A stretch of 64,000 bases of DNA from the NCBI RefSeq assembly GCF_000283155.1, contig NW_004454195.1, positions 6,544,148 to 6,608,147 on the forward strand, written 5' to 3'. The translations under genes and the position numbers were made by a program. Source of the stretch: Ceratotherium simum simum (taxonomy: Eukaryota; Chordata; Mammalia; Perissodactyla; Rhinocerotidae). A model generated the notes under the pieces. The model did no database searches. It worked only from the letters and a program-made list of their open reading frames with translations, and had not been told where the DNA came from. Below are positions 20,547 through 32,655 of this stretch, piece after piece (positions within the stretch are counted from its first letter, which is position 1; the number at the start of each line of letters is the position of its first letter).

Positions 20547-22531
20547 CCGAACTCCTTTTATTTACCCACCATGTACCTGAAGCATTACCTTAAAGGACCC
20601 CTGCCTGTGGTAGCCAGTGCTTTAGTCAAGGGCCTGTTGACTTGCCACCATAAGGCTTTAAAAACAGACAAAACAGTGATTCTGTGGGATTCTGAGGTCA
20701 CGAAGTAACACACAAACAGTGCTGCCAGGGAAACCCATGTGGCTGGGAGACAAGTGAGGAGAACTCGTCTTCCCATGCGCTATCAGGATGTCAGTGCTTA
20801 CAGAAGGGCAGATTCAGGGGAAGAGAGCTGGAGAAGCGACAGGATGAGATCAAGGGAGAGTAGGAACTGAGTTATCTGCCTGTCTTTCTGTTGTTTTTAA
20901 AATTTATTTATTTTAACAAGGTTTGCTTAACTAAACCATGGATTATCTAGAGTGGTTTTATTTTATATGTGTTTTGAACTTACATTGTCAATCTTGCTGT
21001 CTCTATGCCTTTTCTTGGAAAGCACATGGAAGAGAGAGGATCCCTTAACTCCATTTGGTGTGTCCTGAGAAAAAAATAGTTTTCCATACAGTTTTCTTAA
21101 CTAACTATAGCATTTTATAGGCTTCTGGGGTTAATTTCAAGACTCAGGTAGCAAACATCTTCATGCTTACGTTGGTTTGGTTAACAGATTTCCTAGTAGA
21201 AAGGAGGTTGGGATGAGCTGGGTATGTGGCAAATACAGAAAATATAGGGAAGGTCAATTGTCCCAGAGTTGGGAATTCACACTCCATTGTTACCTTTATC
21301 TGTTTGGGATTATTTTGTCTCCAGGCAATGCTACAGCTGAGTGAATCCCAGAGGCACACTCCTAGCCCTTCATTCCATGTAAGCATCTGTCTTAACTGCT
21401 CCACCAACAGAAAACTCAAAAAGAGAAATTTATTTCTTCATTACTTATTTCTCTTCCACAATAAAAATTTATCTGTCCCAGGTTCCTTTCTTTCTCGTCC
21501 AGGTATTACACTGGAAAATAATAGCAGTAAATAATTATTGAATGAATGATTTCCAATAAAGTACTGATGGACTAGCAATGGATTGGTAGCTTATGTCTCC
21601 AGGATTTTTAAATTTTAATAGGACTATAGGAGATACAATGTTTTACTCTAAAGACATAAGTGTGGTTTAGCTAATGGAAATGTAGAAAAAAATCTTGTGT
21701 AAGGCAGTCACCCAGATACTGGGGAAATCAAAATAGCACCAAGCAGAGGCCATGGGGGTCCCATTATCATGTTTTTCTAGCACCAGGTTGGATCTCAGTA
21801 TCCAAGGCCAAGTTCATCATACAGGGTGATAAGTGTCCAGCTGTGAAGGTTGAGGCCATTAAGGTGGAATGTGATGTGAGCCATTATCATACTCCTCCCA
21901 GGCAACAGGGACCTTCCAGCTTTATTCCTGAGTTTCCTATCCTTACACTACATTGAATACCATGGCTCTTTATCCTAATGGTGGGGGATTAGCAGGATAA
22001 TCAGCATAATTGACCCATTCTGATCCTGAGCATCATGTCCCAAGGGGGATTTAGGGCTCAATACTCTATTAGGACTGGTGTTTGGTTGTCGTTCGCATAG
22101 ATAATATGGGCTAGGCAAAAGCTGAGTGTCTAAATATGGCAGCACATGATTCCAAGGGCCGACAAATAGGAATGTGAGCTTAAAAGTAAGTCTAAACTTT
22201 CAAGCTATGATAGAAAGACAGATATCGTTGTACAAAGTCCAAATTAAGTCTGAGATCTCAAGAAGCTGGTAATCAGGCAAAAGAAGAGCCATGGAAGACC
22301 CACAGGGAAGATCTGGGAAGGCAGATGCCTAAAAGAAGTATAATAACTCAGTAATCAGGAGAGTGGATAAAAGGATAAAATCACTGTGGGACCTAGAGAA
22401 AAGACAGAAACCCCATTTTGGAGAGGCCTAACTACCAAATTTAGGATGAGACCAGCAAGATAGATTTGACACTGGTTAGCAACTGCCCCAAGAGATCTCA
22501 CTTCCTTCTCTCCTTAAGATTGGTCCTGAAA

Positions 22532-22533
<2 letters not shown>
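20547..22533. other. Unique non-coding DNA
   Basis: No named repeat recognised. The 21700-22500 block could be an old, unidentified interspersed repeat, but I cannot support a family. Frames of 63-102 codons lack features. Confidence 0.45.

Positions 22534-22564
<31 letters not shown>
22534..22564 (+). repeat. (GT)n microsatellite
   Basis: About 15 uninterrupted GT units, a candidate length-polymorphic marker. Confidence 0.98.
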
Positions 22565-22570
<6 letters not shown>

Positions 22571-24169
22571 TCAAATAATCTCAGTTGCTATGTCAGAAGC
22601 AAATGATGATGAATATGACGGGGATACAGGCATCTTTTACAGAATCCAAAGGCATAGACTTGGGGATTAGGATTTTGTGCCCTATGTCCAGCTTCTGAGA
22701 TAGGATCTGGCTTTATGATATTCCTGAAATCATACCGGGTAGATGAGAAATAGATTCTGTGCTACGGGCCTTCCTAATAAGCAAGGTCTCTGATGGCCAG
22801 TCCTCTGGGTCCCCTTTCTGGACTGGAGGTCTAAGGGACTTTTTGGAGCCTAGAAGGAATGGCCTCATCAGATGAATCTGCCTTCTATAATTCAGGGAGG
22901 AGGTTTGTCAGAATGAGCTTTTCTGTAAGTTTGTCCTGCCTGCCTCATGAGAGGTGGGTCCTATGAGGCAGAAAGGATCTGGGGAATCAGCAGTTGCCTT
23001 GGTTTCTGAGAAATGTCTCCACCCTTCAGTTGGTTCTGAAAATAACAGTCTGTTTCACTTGAAAAGGGAATGCATGCTGAGTTTTCTTCTCAGCTTATAA
23101 ATTATGCTGTATTAACACTGGCAACAGTTTCATTTTCGCTGTGTAAACATGAGGCAGCACAGAATGGGAAGGGGGTTGGAAGGGCTGGCTGCCAGGCCCC
23201 AGCAGAGACGCGTGAGCAGCTCTTTGAATGTTGGATGATGTTCACGCTAACATTAAGGGTGGGTTCCCTAACACCTGTTTCCAGCAGTCAGGCCTTTTTT
23301 TTTTTATTATGAATACTTCTGCCACCTAGTTTGGTTTTATGCTAGGTGAAGTACCTAGTTAAATAAATTTTGTGATTCAAATAGCCCTAAGGAAGGGTAC
23401 CCCTTCTCAAAAATGTCCGGTGGCTGGCCACTGTATCTGAGATTCTACTATAGATTCATTTGTATGGGGTTATGATGTAATATTTTAAGAGTTCTCTCAT
23501 CAACCATAAATACTCTATAGATGGAATCACATAGTCATTTTACTAACCCTTTTATTGAGCTAGCAAACATTTATAGATCTTCTGTTGTATGCAAGGCACC
23601 TTGGTCCCAAATTAATGTTTCCATTGCCATTATTGGCCATGAAGAGCTCAGCATGAACTAATTAATAAATGATTCCAGATAGGTGACTTGAGATGTGCAA
23701 CACAGGGTAGCTAAATTTTAAGTGAAGATTGAGGTACAGGGAAGACCCTGTAGCAAGATATATGTTTAAAGAGGACAGACACAGGTAGGACCTAGACTAA
23801 GATCCTGGGCAGCCTTGGGACAAAGTGAAGGCAATGATGGGTGGAAAGGGAAGGGATGGAGGTGTCACAAGGGAGGAAAGAGAAATAGGGGATATGAAAA
23901 TGGAAAACCATAACGGAATTCTTTTTTGGCTGCACAAATTTGTTTTAGAGCCCGTTTGTATAGCCATGCATTTGTGAAGCAAGAAAGCCCTTTGAAACAA
24001 GAGAAAGACTTGTAAACATGAAAAAAATCACTTTATTAAAATCCACTTTAAAAGTTAGAATTCTTGTTTAGAGTTAGAAAGGTGAAAATTTTTGGTTAAA
24101 ATTTTTATCTGGAATGTGAGTTTTTTTGAAGTTTCTCTAGAGCAGTGTTTTTCAATCTTTTTAAAGGTG
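22565..24169. other. Unique non-coding DNA
   Basis: No gene. A weak MIR- or L2-like look around 23540-23700 could not be confirmed. Confidence 0.45.
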
Positions 24170-24620
24170 AAACACTATCAATTATGATGGTTCCTACTGC
24201 AAGTAACTGAAAATCCAACTCAACCAACAGGCTTAAACGATAGGGAAATTGTTATCTCACAGAAGAAGATTTCCAAATATAGAGTAAGCTATAGGGTTGG
24301 TTGAGTCAGTTGTTCAGTAATTTCATAAAGGATCCAGGTCTTTCCCTCTCTCTACCCTAACACTGCCAGTGTTATTTTATCCCAAGGATGATTCCTCCAA
24401 TAGTTATGAGATGGCTACAAGTGCATCCAGGCTACAATTCTTCCTTGTTCAGATTTGGTGGGAGAAAGAAATTCTCTCCTAACATGGAATTAATTTCCTT
24501 CTCTTTGGTCTTAATGAGCCAATCAGGTTCACATGCCTACAGGGCAGTGGCTTCCACTGATTGGCATCTGCCTGACTCCCTGAACCAATGAGTAAAAGGG
24601 ACAATGAGATTACAGGAGTG
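24170..24620 (-). repeat. Dispersed LTR-like repeat, copy 2 (unassigned family)
   Basis: Starts 'caagtaactgaaaatccaac', then 'aggcttaaacgatagggaaa', a pyrimidine centre and 'gagccaatcaggttcacatg', and ends near 'ccctgaaccaatgag'. The same motif order in part is seen at 30.6 kb, 5.7 kb and 48.5 kb. Orientation is taken relative to the plus-strand relative near 59 kb. Confidence 0.6.
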
Positions 24621-25241
24621 GTTTGAGGGCTAATCAAGAACTGGAATTAATTCCTCCTAGTGCAGAATGAGAGACTAGTAGAGAATTGGATGGAATGGTT
24701 TAGGAAGTCAACCACAAAGTCCACACCCTAATTCATGAAGCTACTATGACTGAGGTAGGGGTGGAAGGCACAGAGTCCCCATCCCCCCTCACCCCTCACC
24801 ATGGCTGACCACTACCTTTCATTTCCTTTTACCCTTCAAACACTACTTTATACTCTCTAGGCGCTTGTAGGATTCCAGTTGGAAAAGCACTGTCAGAGGA
24901 AGGGGAGCATCAACCCAAGGAATCATGTGGGTGTGAGGACTGAGGATTATCTTCTTCAAGGGCTTAGAAATTCTGAGTTTACATCAAATGCTCTTTTACC
25001 ACATGCTCCTTCACCTTTAGTCTGTCCTATAAACTCTTTCTCATCTGTGTAAGGAGAAGTAACCCAGAATAATGGCAAGGAAGTTTCTGGCGAAAAAAAC
25101 AAAACAAAGCAAAACAACAGTGAATCCTCTGATTAATAATTTCTTTAAAAAAATAAATAAAGGCATATAAGAATCCAGAGTAGAATCTTGTGTACATCCA
25201 AGAATATTCTATCCTTCACATGCACTATTGGGAAGTTTTTT
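24621..25241. other. Unique non-coding DNA
   Basis: No feature recognised. Confidence 0.45.
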
Positions 25242-25252
25242 AGATTGATTTT

Positions 25253-25507
25253 TTTTTAAATTTATTTTTATTTATTTATATTTTTGTGAGGAAGATCAGC
25301 CCTGAGCTAACATCCATGCCAATCCTCCTCTTTTTGCTGAGGAAGACTGGCCCTGAGCTAATATCTGTGCCCATCTTCCTCCACTTTATGTGGGACACCG
25401 CCACAGCATGGCCTGACAAGCGGTGCCTCAGTGCATGCCCAGGATCGGAACCTGGGCCGCCAGCAGCAGAGCGCGCGCACTTAACCACTATGCCACGGGC
25501 TGGCCCC
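25253..25507 (-). mobile_element. ERE SINE, short form, reverse
   Basis: Reads from a T/ATTT-rich tail through 'gaggaagatcagccctgagc' and 'gaggaagactggccctgagc' (two tail modules) to 'acttaaccactatgccacgg' and gctggcccc. Target-site duplication agattgatttt at 25242-25252 and 25508-25518 is exact. Confidence 0.97.
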
Positions 25508-25518
25508 AGATTGATTTT

Positions 25519-26407
25519 CTTTAATGTTTAACATTTGTCAACGGAATTAAAGAAGAAAGACTATTTGGATGTAAATTATGACACACTTGTTTGAAAAAAT
25601 AGTTTTATATCTTTGAAATCATGTGTTATAAGTGCAGGCATGGTTCTTACCATCTGAACGCACATGTATCGGCACCTGTGGTGAGCAGCAATTAAGCAAC
25701 AGGAATCATCAAGGCCATCCTAGGAAATTATGAATTCTATGTTGATACTGTCATGGTGAGCTTCACACGAGGCACTATGCTTTTTGATAAGCTTACCTGA
25801 TAAGGGCACTGAAAACGATTAGTTTTAGCTATTTACTGGCAAAATTGGTCTCCCTTATGAAAATTCTTCTCTCTCTTTTCCTTCTTAAGAAATCTCTTAG
25901 GGATTGTTTTTATTGACCACTAGAATGAATTAAATAACTTATTGTCTATTTTAATGCCATGATTTAATGCTGTTATTCTCCTGCCTACGTATCCTATTTG
26001 TAGAACCTACCAATAGTGTTTGCCCTAGATTACATATTCTAGTACGAGATATAGTGCAGGTCATTTGCCTCTTTGCTCTCAAATGCAATCCATGCTCATT
26101 TCCTGCATCAATGCTTCCCAGACTTCTCAGCCAGCTTGCTTCTAGGTAAGTTCTAACAGCAGGAGGCCCTAGTGGGAGAGTGGAGGAACAGAAGGAAGGA
26201 GACATCAGCTATTTCCCTGTTTCTCTCTGCCTGGTAAGTTCTCATCAGTGGCTTCAGCTTCCAATAGTCAGCTCCTCCTTTCAAGTTTCCGGCTCCTACC
26301 AGGCAGACATGCTGCAATTCCAGCTTCTACCAACTGACCCGCCTAGAAGCAAAATCTGATGTATTGGGTAGAATCATTAGTTTGAGTGTTTTGACATCAA
26401 GTTTTAT
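25519..26407. other. Unique non-coding DNA
   Basis: No feature recognised. Short frames on both strands lack support. Confidence 0.45.
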
Positions 26408-26419
26408 AAGAGCACTTGT

Positions 26420-26675
26420 AGGGGCTGGCCCAGTGGCGCAAGCAATTAAGTGCGCGCGCTCCGCTGCGGTGGCCCAGGGTTCACTGGTTCGGATCCCGGG
26501 CGCGCACTGACGCACCGCCTGTTAAGCCACGCTGTGGCGGCGTCCCATATAAAGTAGAGGAAGATGGGCACAGATGTTAGCCAAGAGCCAGTCTTCCTCA
26601 GCAAGGAAAAAAAAAAAAAAGAGGAGGATTGGCATCGGATGTTAGTTCTGGGCTGGTCTTCCTCACAAAAAAAAA
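26420..26675 (+). mobile_element. ERE SINE, short form
   Basis: Head 'ggggctggcccagtggcgca', B-box region 'ggttcggatcccgggcgcgc', 'cccatataaagtagaggaag', two tail modules and an A tail. The duplication aagagcacttgt at 26408-26419 and 26676-26687 is exact, pointing to a fairly recent insertion. The 62- and 95-codon minus-strand frames overlapping it are artefacts. Confidence 0.97.
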
Positions 26676-26687
26676 AAGAGCACTTGT

Positions 26688-29089
26688 GGATCTCAGCTGC
26701 CACATCCTGACACACGTGTGTGGGCAGCTGCAATCAGCACTGAGGCCTCAGTAACACCATGTCCTTTCATGGTCCCTCCAGTCCTACGGGAGGTAGTCAG
26801 TTTCTATAGCTGCTTCTCACCTACCTTCCCTGGTTGCTTCTTCAGCTTTTCTCATGACATGGAAAACATTTCCCATTATTACATTCACCCTGTTGAATCA
26901 TCTGCCATAGATTTCACTTTCTTAGTTGGAACCCAACTAACACTATGGGGAACTATTAGTTTTTATGTTAGGTAGTTCTTTTGATATACTCACCATGTAG
27001 AACTACAAATGATGATAATGTTCTTTGAAAGTGGACTCACCTCATGCTCAAGTCCTTCTGTTTTCCTTTGTTATTTTTTATGGGAAATTTAAAATGTCCA
27101 CCTGTAGATTATAAGTTTTGCATTGATGCTTGTCCACAAATTTGGGTGGTGAGCAAGTTCTTAAGGAATTGAACCCCTAAGAGTGTCAAAGAAGCATACA
27201 GCCTATCAATATGGCAGAAATAACGGTGCACGGAGTCTCTTGTGCTGCCTCATTTTAGTCCTCGCACCAGTGTCTTTGAAATTTCATGTGAAATGGTTTA
27301 AGTTCTGTTCAATGTCAATAACGCCAGGAGAATCTTTTTAATCCAATTTAAAGTTCATACAACTGAAAAAGAAACTGTGTCCAAAATTGGCAGATATCTC
27401 CCATGTTTCCCATTTAAAATACTGGTGCGCATTAAAAGGCATACATAACCGGTAATTTTTGACCAAAGATCAGTTGAACTGAAGGGGAGCTGCGAGTTAG
27501 CGCTGGTTGACTAAGTCTGAAGCTTCAGTTGAAAATCCCCCAAGAAGGCTCCAGTCAAATTACACGGAAGCAGAAGCAGACATCCTTGGCAGGATGGGAA
27601 ACGCTCTGGAGTTGGCCACCTTGAACACAAAGGTGGGATGGCTGAGTGCTTATCTGTCTTAACTACCCCTTAAATCATTGGGTGGGATTAGCAGAATATA
27701 CAGAACTCAGATGGGTCTTCATTTGCACATAATGACTTTGGTCTTTTCCATAGCAAATGCTGAAGTGCACTATAAGAGGAAAGAAAAACATCCATCATTA
27801 CCGTTTTTTAAAACAGCAGACAGAAAAACTAGTTTAATTTTTTTTAGGGAGGGAGTTCAGGTTTTCCATTTTGCTTTTAAGAAGGACTCAGGAAAAGCTT
27901 ACATTAGGCAGTTCTGCATAGTGCTGCCAACAAAAAACAAAAAAGCGAAGATTGGTGGGGTGTGGAGAGAATTCCCCACTCCTTGCTCAAAAACAAAACA
28001 AAACAAAAACCCCACACAAAGCAAATTAAACAGAAACACTAGCAATTGCTTTCTTCTACCTCCCCCACAAAATAACAGAGAAAAATCTGTATTTTGTTAC
28101 AAGGTATAGTAGAGAGGTTTTTTTTTTTTTTTTTTTGAATATGCTTTCAAATCCTCAGGGACTTTATAATTCATCAAGAAAGACACATTCTTCCTAATGA
28201 AAGGTTACTGACCTTCATGAATGTGACAGTTCAATTACAGCCCATTCATATGCAGAGCAGCGTTGATAAAGGATTTGGGAAATGTGACTAGCATAGCAAA
28301 AAAAGAAAAATGTCTAGGAAATTATTATTAGTTTTTTAAAAAATTTTAATTGTGAGGCAAGAATAATAAATAAGATTTGCTCAGGTAGTAGAACCTTTTC
28401 TTCTGTGCCCCAGCAGCCCATTAGATTTGCTTCAATGAGTATGCTGGCTCTTTCTTTTTGCTTTTTTCTGCCTAATATTTCTGCCTTTTTAATCCTCTGA
28501 ACCACAAAACCTAACAAATAGGCAAGCCCTTGGGGTTCTGAAATGCAGGGTTTCAATTTTTTTTTTTTTTTCCTTTTCCCTTTGACTGGCAGGGCAAGCT
28601 GGAACATGTCTTAATGTTATTTTAAGTGCTTGACTACTATTTAGATGCTGAAATGGATGGAGAGTTATAAGGGGGAGTGTTATATACTTTCAGCCACCCA
28701 CGTACCCAAGCTCAAGGGAGACAGGACAGCAAATAGCTAAGCCAGATCCTGGCTAGACTCACTGGAGCCAGTCTTAGCCAGACTTGGGTGACACCTGTGA
28801 GCTGCTGTTTGCTGAGTTCCTTCAGGTGTGGGAAAGAAATTCAGATTGCCAGGTTGTAAATCAGCCCAGAATGTCCCTTAGCCAGAGATCTTTGGAATAT
28901 CCCAGAGTCAGCTTCTTTTACAGCAACTGCTATTAGGGACTCTCCTCTAACAAATTTTTCGTTAAAAATAGGACAAAATGCATCAAATATAAAGTTCTTC
29001 TTGGGATACAACCAATATAAATATTTTAAACAATTTTGAAGTATACGTGTTTTCACTTTTAATACTTTACTTTGGAAATCAACATCAGC
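26688..29089. other. Unique non-coding DNA
   Basis: No named repeat, apart from T runs at 28118-28136 and 28558-28571 and an AAAAC run near 27991-28008. The 143-codon plus-strand frame at 27678-28109 is K/N-rich, without domain, signal peptide or splice context, and is rejected. Confidence 0.5.
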
Positions 29090-29212
29090 CACATATTTGT
29101 GTGATATGAGTTGTTGAACAGTAATCTTTATTGAAGGTTTGGAGAGAACATACCCAGCACCCATCATATTGCCTGGCACATAAAGATCATTCTGGATTTG
29201 CTGAATGAATCC
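29090..29212 (+). repeat. Possible L2 3' tail
   Basis: 'cccagcacccatcatattgc', 'ctggcacataaagatcattc' and 'tttgctgaatgaatccc' resemble a diverged L2 end. The 112-codon antisense frame across it begins inside this repeat. Confidence 0.5.
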
Positions 29213-30464
29213 CTTTTCCTACATCATTTCTTTTCCACTTGATTATTGGATAAGTACTATGGCCTAACTATCAATTATTCCTCTAAGATATTTACCCACT
29301 CTAATTTGCCCTTATAGGTTGCCTTCTTCCTCCACCATTCCTGGGCTAAGTATTTGGCTTCAAATCACTTTCAATCACATTGCATGTTTGAATACAAGCC
29401 TACTAATGAAGGCATTTTTTTAAGGGAAAGAATTGAAGAAGTAAAAATAAGAAGAAAGGATATCAGTGTCAATTCTGTGTATTCCTAAAGTTGAAAAAAC
29501 ATAAACCTTTCCTTTAGACATTAATATGTGAAGTCATACCTTACAGGTAGGAAACTTTCCAAAAGGCAATGGACAGCACCAAAGATCGTACTGTTGAGTG
29601 TGGCATAACTCAGTTTCCCCACTTCTGCTTCTCTTGAGCAATACTATGGAAAGCTTTGTCAGATCTCTTTGTAAATCAATATTTTAGGAATTTGCATGGA
29701 ATGAAATTCAAATAAAATCATCTCAAAGTACTATTTTCTTTATCCTGAATATTCCATTTCAAAAAGTTTTATCATTTAAATATAATACTCTGATAAATTG
29801 AAGATACTTTGAGAATATAATAATTTAAAGACTAGTAGGGTAGCCTAAGGTTTAGATTAGCTAAGGTAAATACTTTAATGTGTCTCTTCTTTCCTCCAGC
29901 TTTTTTGTCCCACATATAGTTTGACTTATTTTATTTTTAATACAAAGGGATGAGATAAGGAATGCTGCATCACACACACATACACTTTTATATACTAACA
30001 AACACTTTAGATGGCAAGAAAATTAGTGATTTGACAATAAGATTTTTTGAATTTTGAAATAAATTTTTGCCACTTAATATGATTTATGTATATTTTTCAT
30101 TAAAGTTCTATATTATCTTTATTTTCTCAAAGTTCACTTTTGTTTAGGTGTCTTATTCATTTTTGCATAACCTGAAAGACATAGCAACATGTTAAAAGAT
30201 GCTCAATAAAAATCACTTTCAATTACTGTTTTTCTATGTTTCAGACCTAGGCACATTCAGAACTGTGGCATAGTTTTTGGAAGCTTATCAATTTTGACTC
30301 AATGCTCTGGGAAGGTGAATTTTGGAATTTGAAAAAGAAATCTAGATCACAGTTGCATGCTTTATACCTCTTGATATTGTTCCTGATGTTTCTTTTAAAT
30401 ATCTTTTTTTACTTTGTTAATTTTTTATATCACCCAGAACCAGTATTTAATTATTAACAGACTT
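29213..30464. other. Unique AT-rich DNA
   Basis: No feature recognised. Confidence 0.45.
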
Positions 30465-30625
30465 TCTTTGAGCAAATACTATGCGTTAGACATGCTATTA
30501 TGCATTTTATGTTTTGTGGATTAAAAACAGAGAGTCACAGAGATAGTAAGTGGTAGAGCAAGCCCTCACACCTGGGTTTGCCTGACTCCAAAATCTTTTC
30601 ACTTAACCAATTCAGTACTATGTCA
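30465..30625 (-). repeat. MIR SINE, reverse
   Basis: 'gagcaaatactatgcgttag', 'cacagagatagtaagtggta' and 'cctgggtttgcctgactcca' follow the reversed MIR order. Confidence 0.75.
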
Positions 30626-30635
30626 GTAAACACAC

Positions 30636-30769
30636 TTAGCAACAAGTAACAGGAAATCCAATCCAAAGTGGCTTAAATAATGAGAAAATTTTATTATTTT
30701 GTATAATATGTGATCCTAGGTAGGGTTGTTCTAGTTTCAGATAATTTGGTAGTTCAAAAATATCATGTG
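30636..30769 (-). repeat. Dispersed LTR-like repeat, copy 3, left part
   Basis: 'caagtaacaggaaatccaat' followed by 'caaagtggcttaaataatga' aligns with the start of the copy at 24170. Split by the ERE that follows. Confidence 0.58.
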
Positions 30770-31041
30770 GGGGCCAGCCCCATGGCCTAGTGGTTAAGTC
30801 CAGCACACTCTGCTTCAGCAGCCCAGGTTTGGTCCCCGGGCACGGACCTACACCACTTGTTGGTGGCCGTGCTGTGGCAGTGACCCACATACAAAATAGA
30901 GGAAGATTGGCACAGATGTTAGCTCAGGGCTAATCTTCCTCAAGCAAAAAGAGGAAGATTGGCAACAGTTGTTAGCTCAGGGTGAATCTTCCTCAACAAT
31001 AACAAAAAAAAATAAACAAATAAAAATCCAAACTTTAAAAA
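30770..31041 (+). mobile_element. ERE SINE inserted in the dispersed repeat
   Basis: Head 'ggggccagccccatggccta', middle 'gacccacatacaaaatagag', two tail modules and an A-rich tail with AATAAAC units. A possible diverged duplication is aaaaatatcatgtg before and aaaaatatatcacag after; the 3' edge is uncertain by about 15 bp. Confidence 0.9.
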
Positions 31042-31170
31042 AAATATATCACAGAAGATACAATTCTTTCCATCTCTCTTATCTGCTATCCTCAGTGGAT
31101 GTGTTAATTCTCCTTATGGTCTTGAGATGGCTGCTATAGCTTCAGGCATCACGTTTTTATATTTCAACAT
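31042..31170 (-). repeat. Dispersed LTR-like repeat, copy 3, right part
   Basis: 'ctttccatctctcttatctg' and 'ggtcttgagatggctgctat' follow the same order as the pyrimidine centre and 'gttatgagatggctacaagt' block of copy 2. Confidence 0.5.
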
Positions 31171-32144
31171 CAAAGGTGAAAATATGGTAAAAAAAAAAAA
31201 ACCAAAAACCATATTTTCCTGTGAACACTTTTTAAGTGCTAAGAAACATTTCTCTGAGGCTCTCCCAGCAGTCTTACCCTCATATTACATTAGCCAGAGC
31301 TGGGTCATACAGCCCTTTCTAAACAGATCATTGATAAAGGAAATGAAATTACCACAATTGATTTAGATAAATCAAAATTTAGCAGAGAAAGGGCTGTCCT
31401 TTCCTGAAGGGCATGGCTGCATGGAAAAAATGTGGATATGTGAATAAAATTTGGTTTCTTTAGGAAAGGTGGGGTAACTTGGGTAGGCAGCCAGTAAAGT
31501 TGGTTATAAGAGAGCTATCTCATGATCATCAGGGACAAGGAGAAAGGGAAAGACTAAAAGGGGAAAGTTGGAGATCAGTGGAAAAAGAAGGAAAAAAACA
31601 GTAATCTTGTGTATAGCAGGTGTTCGATAATTGCCGATGACAGAAAATGAATGAAATACAATTTACAACAAAGTTAATCTGACACATATATAATGATATG
31701 TGTTGTTCCATGACATTTCAGGCCAATAGTTTAGTACTCCACATAAATAACTGTAGTTAGTGCTACTTTTGACAGATCTTAATAGCTTTTAATCTTCTGT
31801 TAATTAACTAGTTTAAGAACAAGCGTCAATGTTCAAAGGGTTTTTTCCCCTCATCTTACAAACAGTTGAACCTTAATTAGATATTCGGTGAAACTACTGG
31901 AATGATTCCCCCACACTGGAGTAGCCCATCATTCCTCTGCTCTTCCCCACCTACCTGACCATGTCCAGAAATGAGCCTCCCCTCATTTCCTCAGAGAAAT
32001 TTCTAGAGGCAAATAGAACACCTCAAAGTATCAGGACGTATTGCTGTCTGACTCTAGCAGATCTGGGGGCACGGCGTTTCAGAAAGCACAGCAATGGATA
32101 ACTGGTATCAGATTATTTCCAATTTTGATAAGAAGGGAGGGATC
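31171..32144. other. Unique non-coding DNA
   Basis: No feature recognised. Confidence 0.45.
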
Positions 32145-32159
32145 AGAAATCATAGTGAA

Positions 32160-32459
32160 GGGCTGGCCCTGTGGCTTAGTGGTTAAGTGCGTGGGCTCCG
32201 CTACCGGCGGCCTGGGTTCGGATCCCGGGCCTGCACCGACGCAACGCTTCTCCGGCCATGCTGAGGCCGCATCCCACATACAGCAACTAGAAGGATGTGC
32301 AACTATGACATACAACTATCTACTGGGGCTTTGGGGGAAAAAAAAAAGGAGGAGGATTGGCAATAGATATTAGCTCAGAGCCGGTCTTCCTCAGCAAAAA
32401 GAGGAGGATTGGCAAGGATGTTAGCTCAGGGCTGATCTTCCTCACAAAAAAAAAAAAAA
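32160..32459 (+). mobile_element. ERE SINE, long variant
   Basis: Same long form as 18415-18706, with 'agcaactagaaggatgtgca' and 'ctatctactggggctttggg' in the middle, two tail modules and a 15 bp A run. The 15 bp duplication agaaatcatagtgaa at 32145-32159 and 32460-32474 is exact. Overlapping 77- to 110-codon frames are SINE-derived. Confidence 0.98.
32172..32225 (+). promoter_or_regulatory. RNA polymerase III A and B boxes of the ERE
   Basis: tggcttagtgg at 32172-32182 fits the tRNA A-box pattern TRGCNNAGYGG exactly, and ggttcggatcc at 32215-32225 fits the B box GGTTCGANTCC with one mismatch. This supports the tRNA origin of the SINE; activity is not shown. Confidence 0.75.
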
Positions 32460-32484
32460 AGAAATCATAGTGAAAGTTCATAAA

Positions 32485-32655
32485 AGGTTTCCACCATGAG
32501 TAACAGAAATAGTACTGGATGATCTCTGGGAAACTTGATTCTTCTTTGGCCAAATCCTTTGACGATTAAAGTTTCTTTTCCTCCAATGTAAAAGGTGTGC
32601 CTGGGAATAAGTGATCTCTAAGATTCCTTCCAGCTCTACCGTCAATGATCCTATT
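32485..32655 (+). repeat. MIR3-like SINE
   Basis: 'gtgatctctaagattccttc' followed by cagctctacc matches the MIR3 end, with diverged sequence before it. Confidence 0.6.

Noticed and set aside
27678..28109. 143-codon plus-strand frame
   Set aside because: K/N/T-rich, runs through an AAAAC repeat, has no recognisable domain and sits in AT-rich unique DNA without promoter or splice signals.
28841..29179. 112-codon minus-strand frame
   Set aside because: Starts inside a likely L2 tail, has no domain, and shows no pattern of conservation I can judge.
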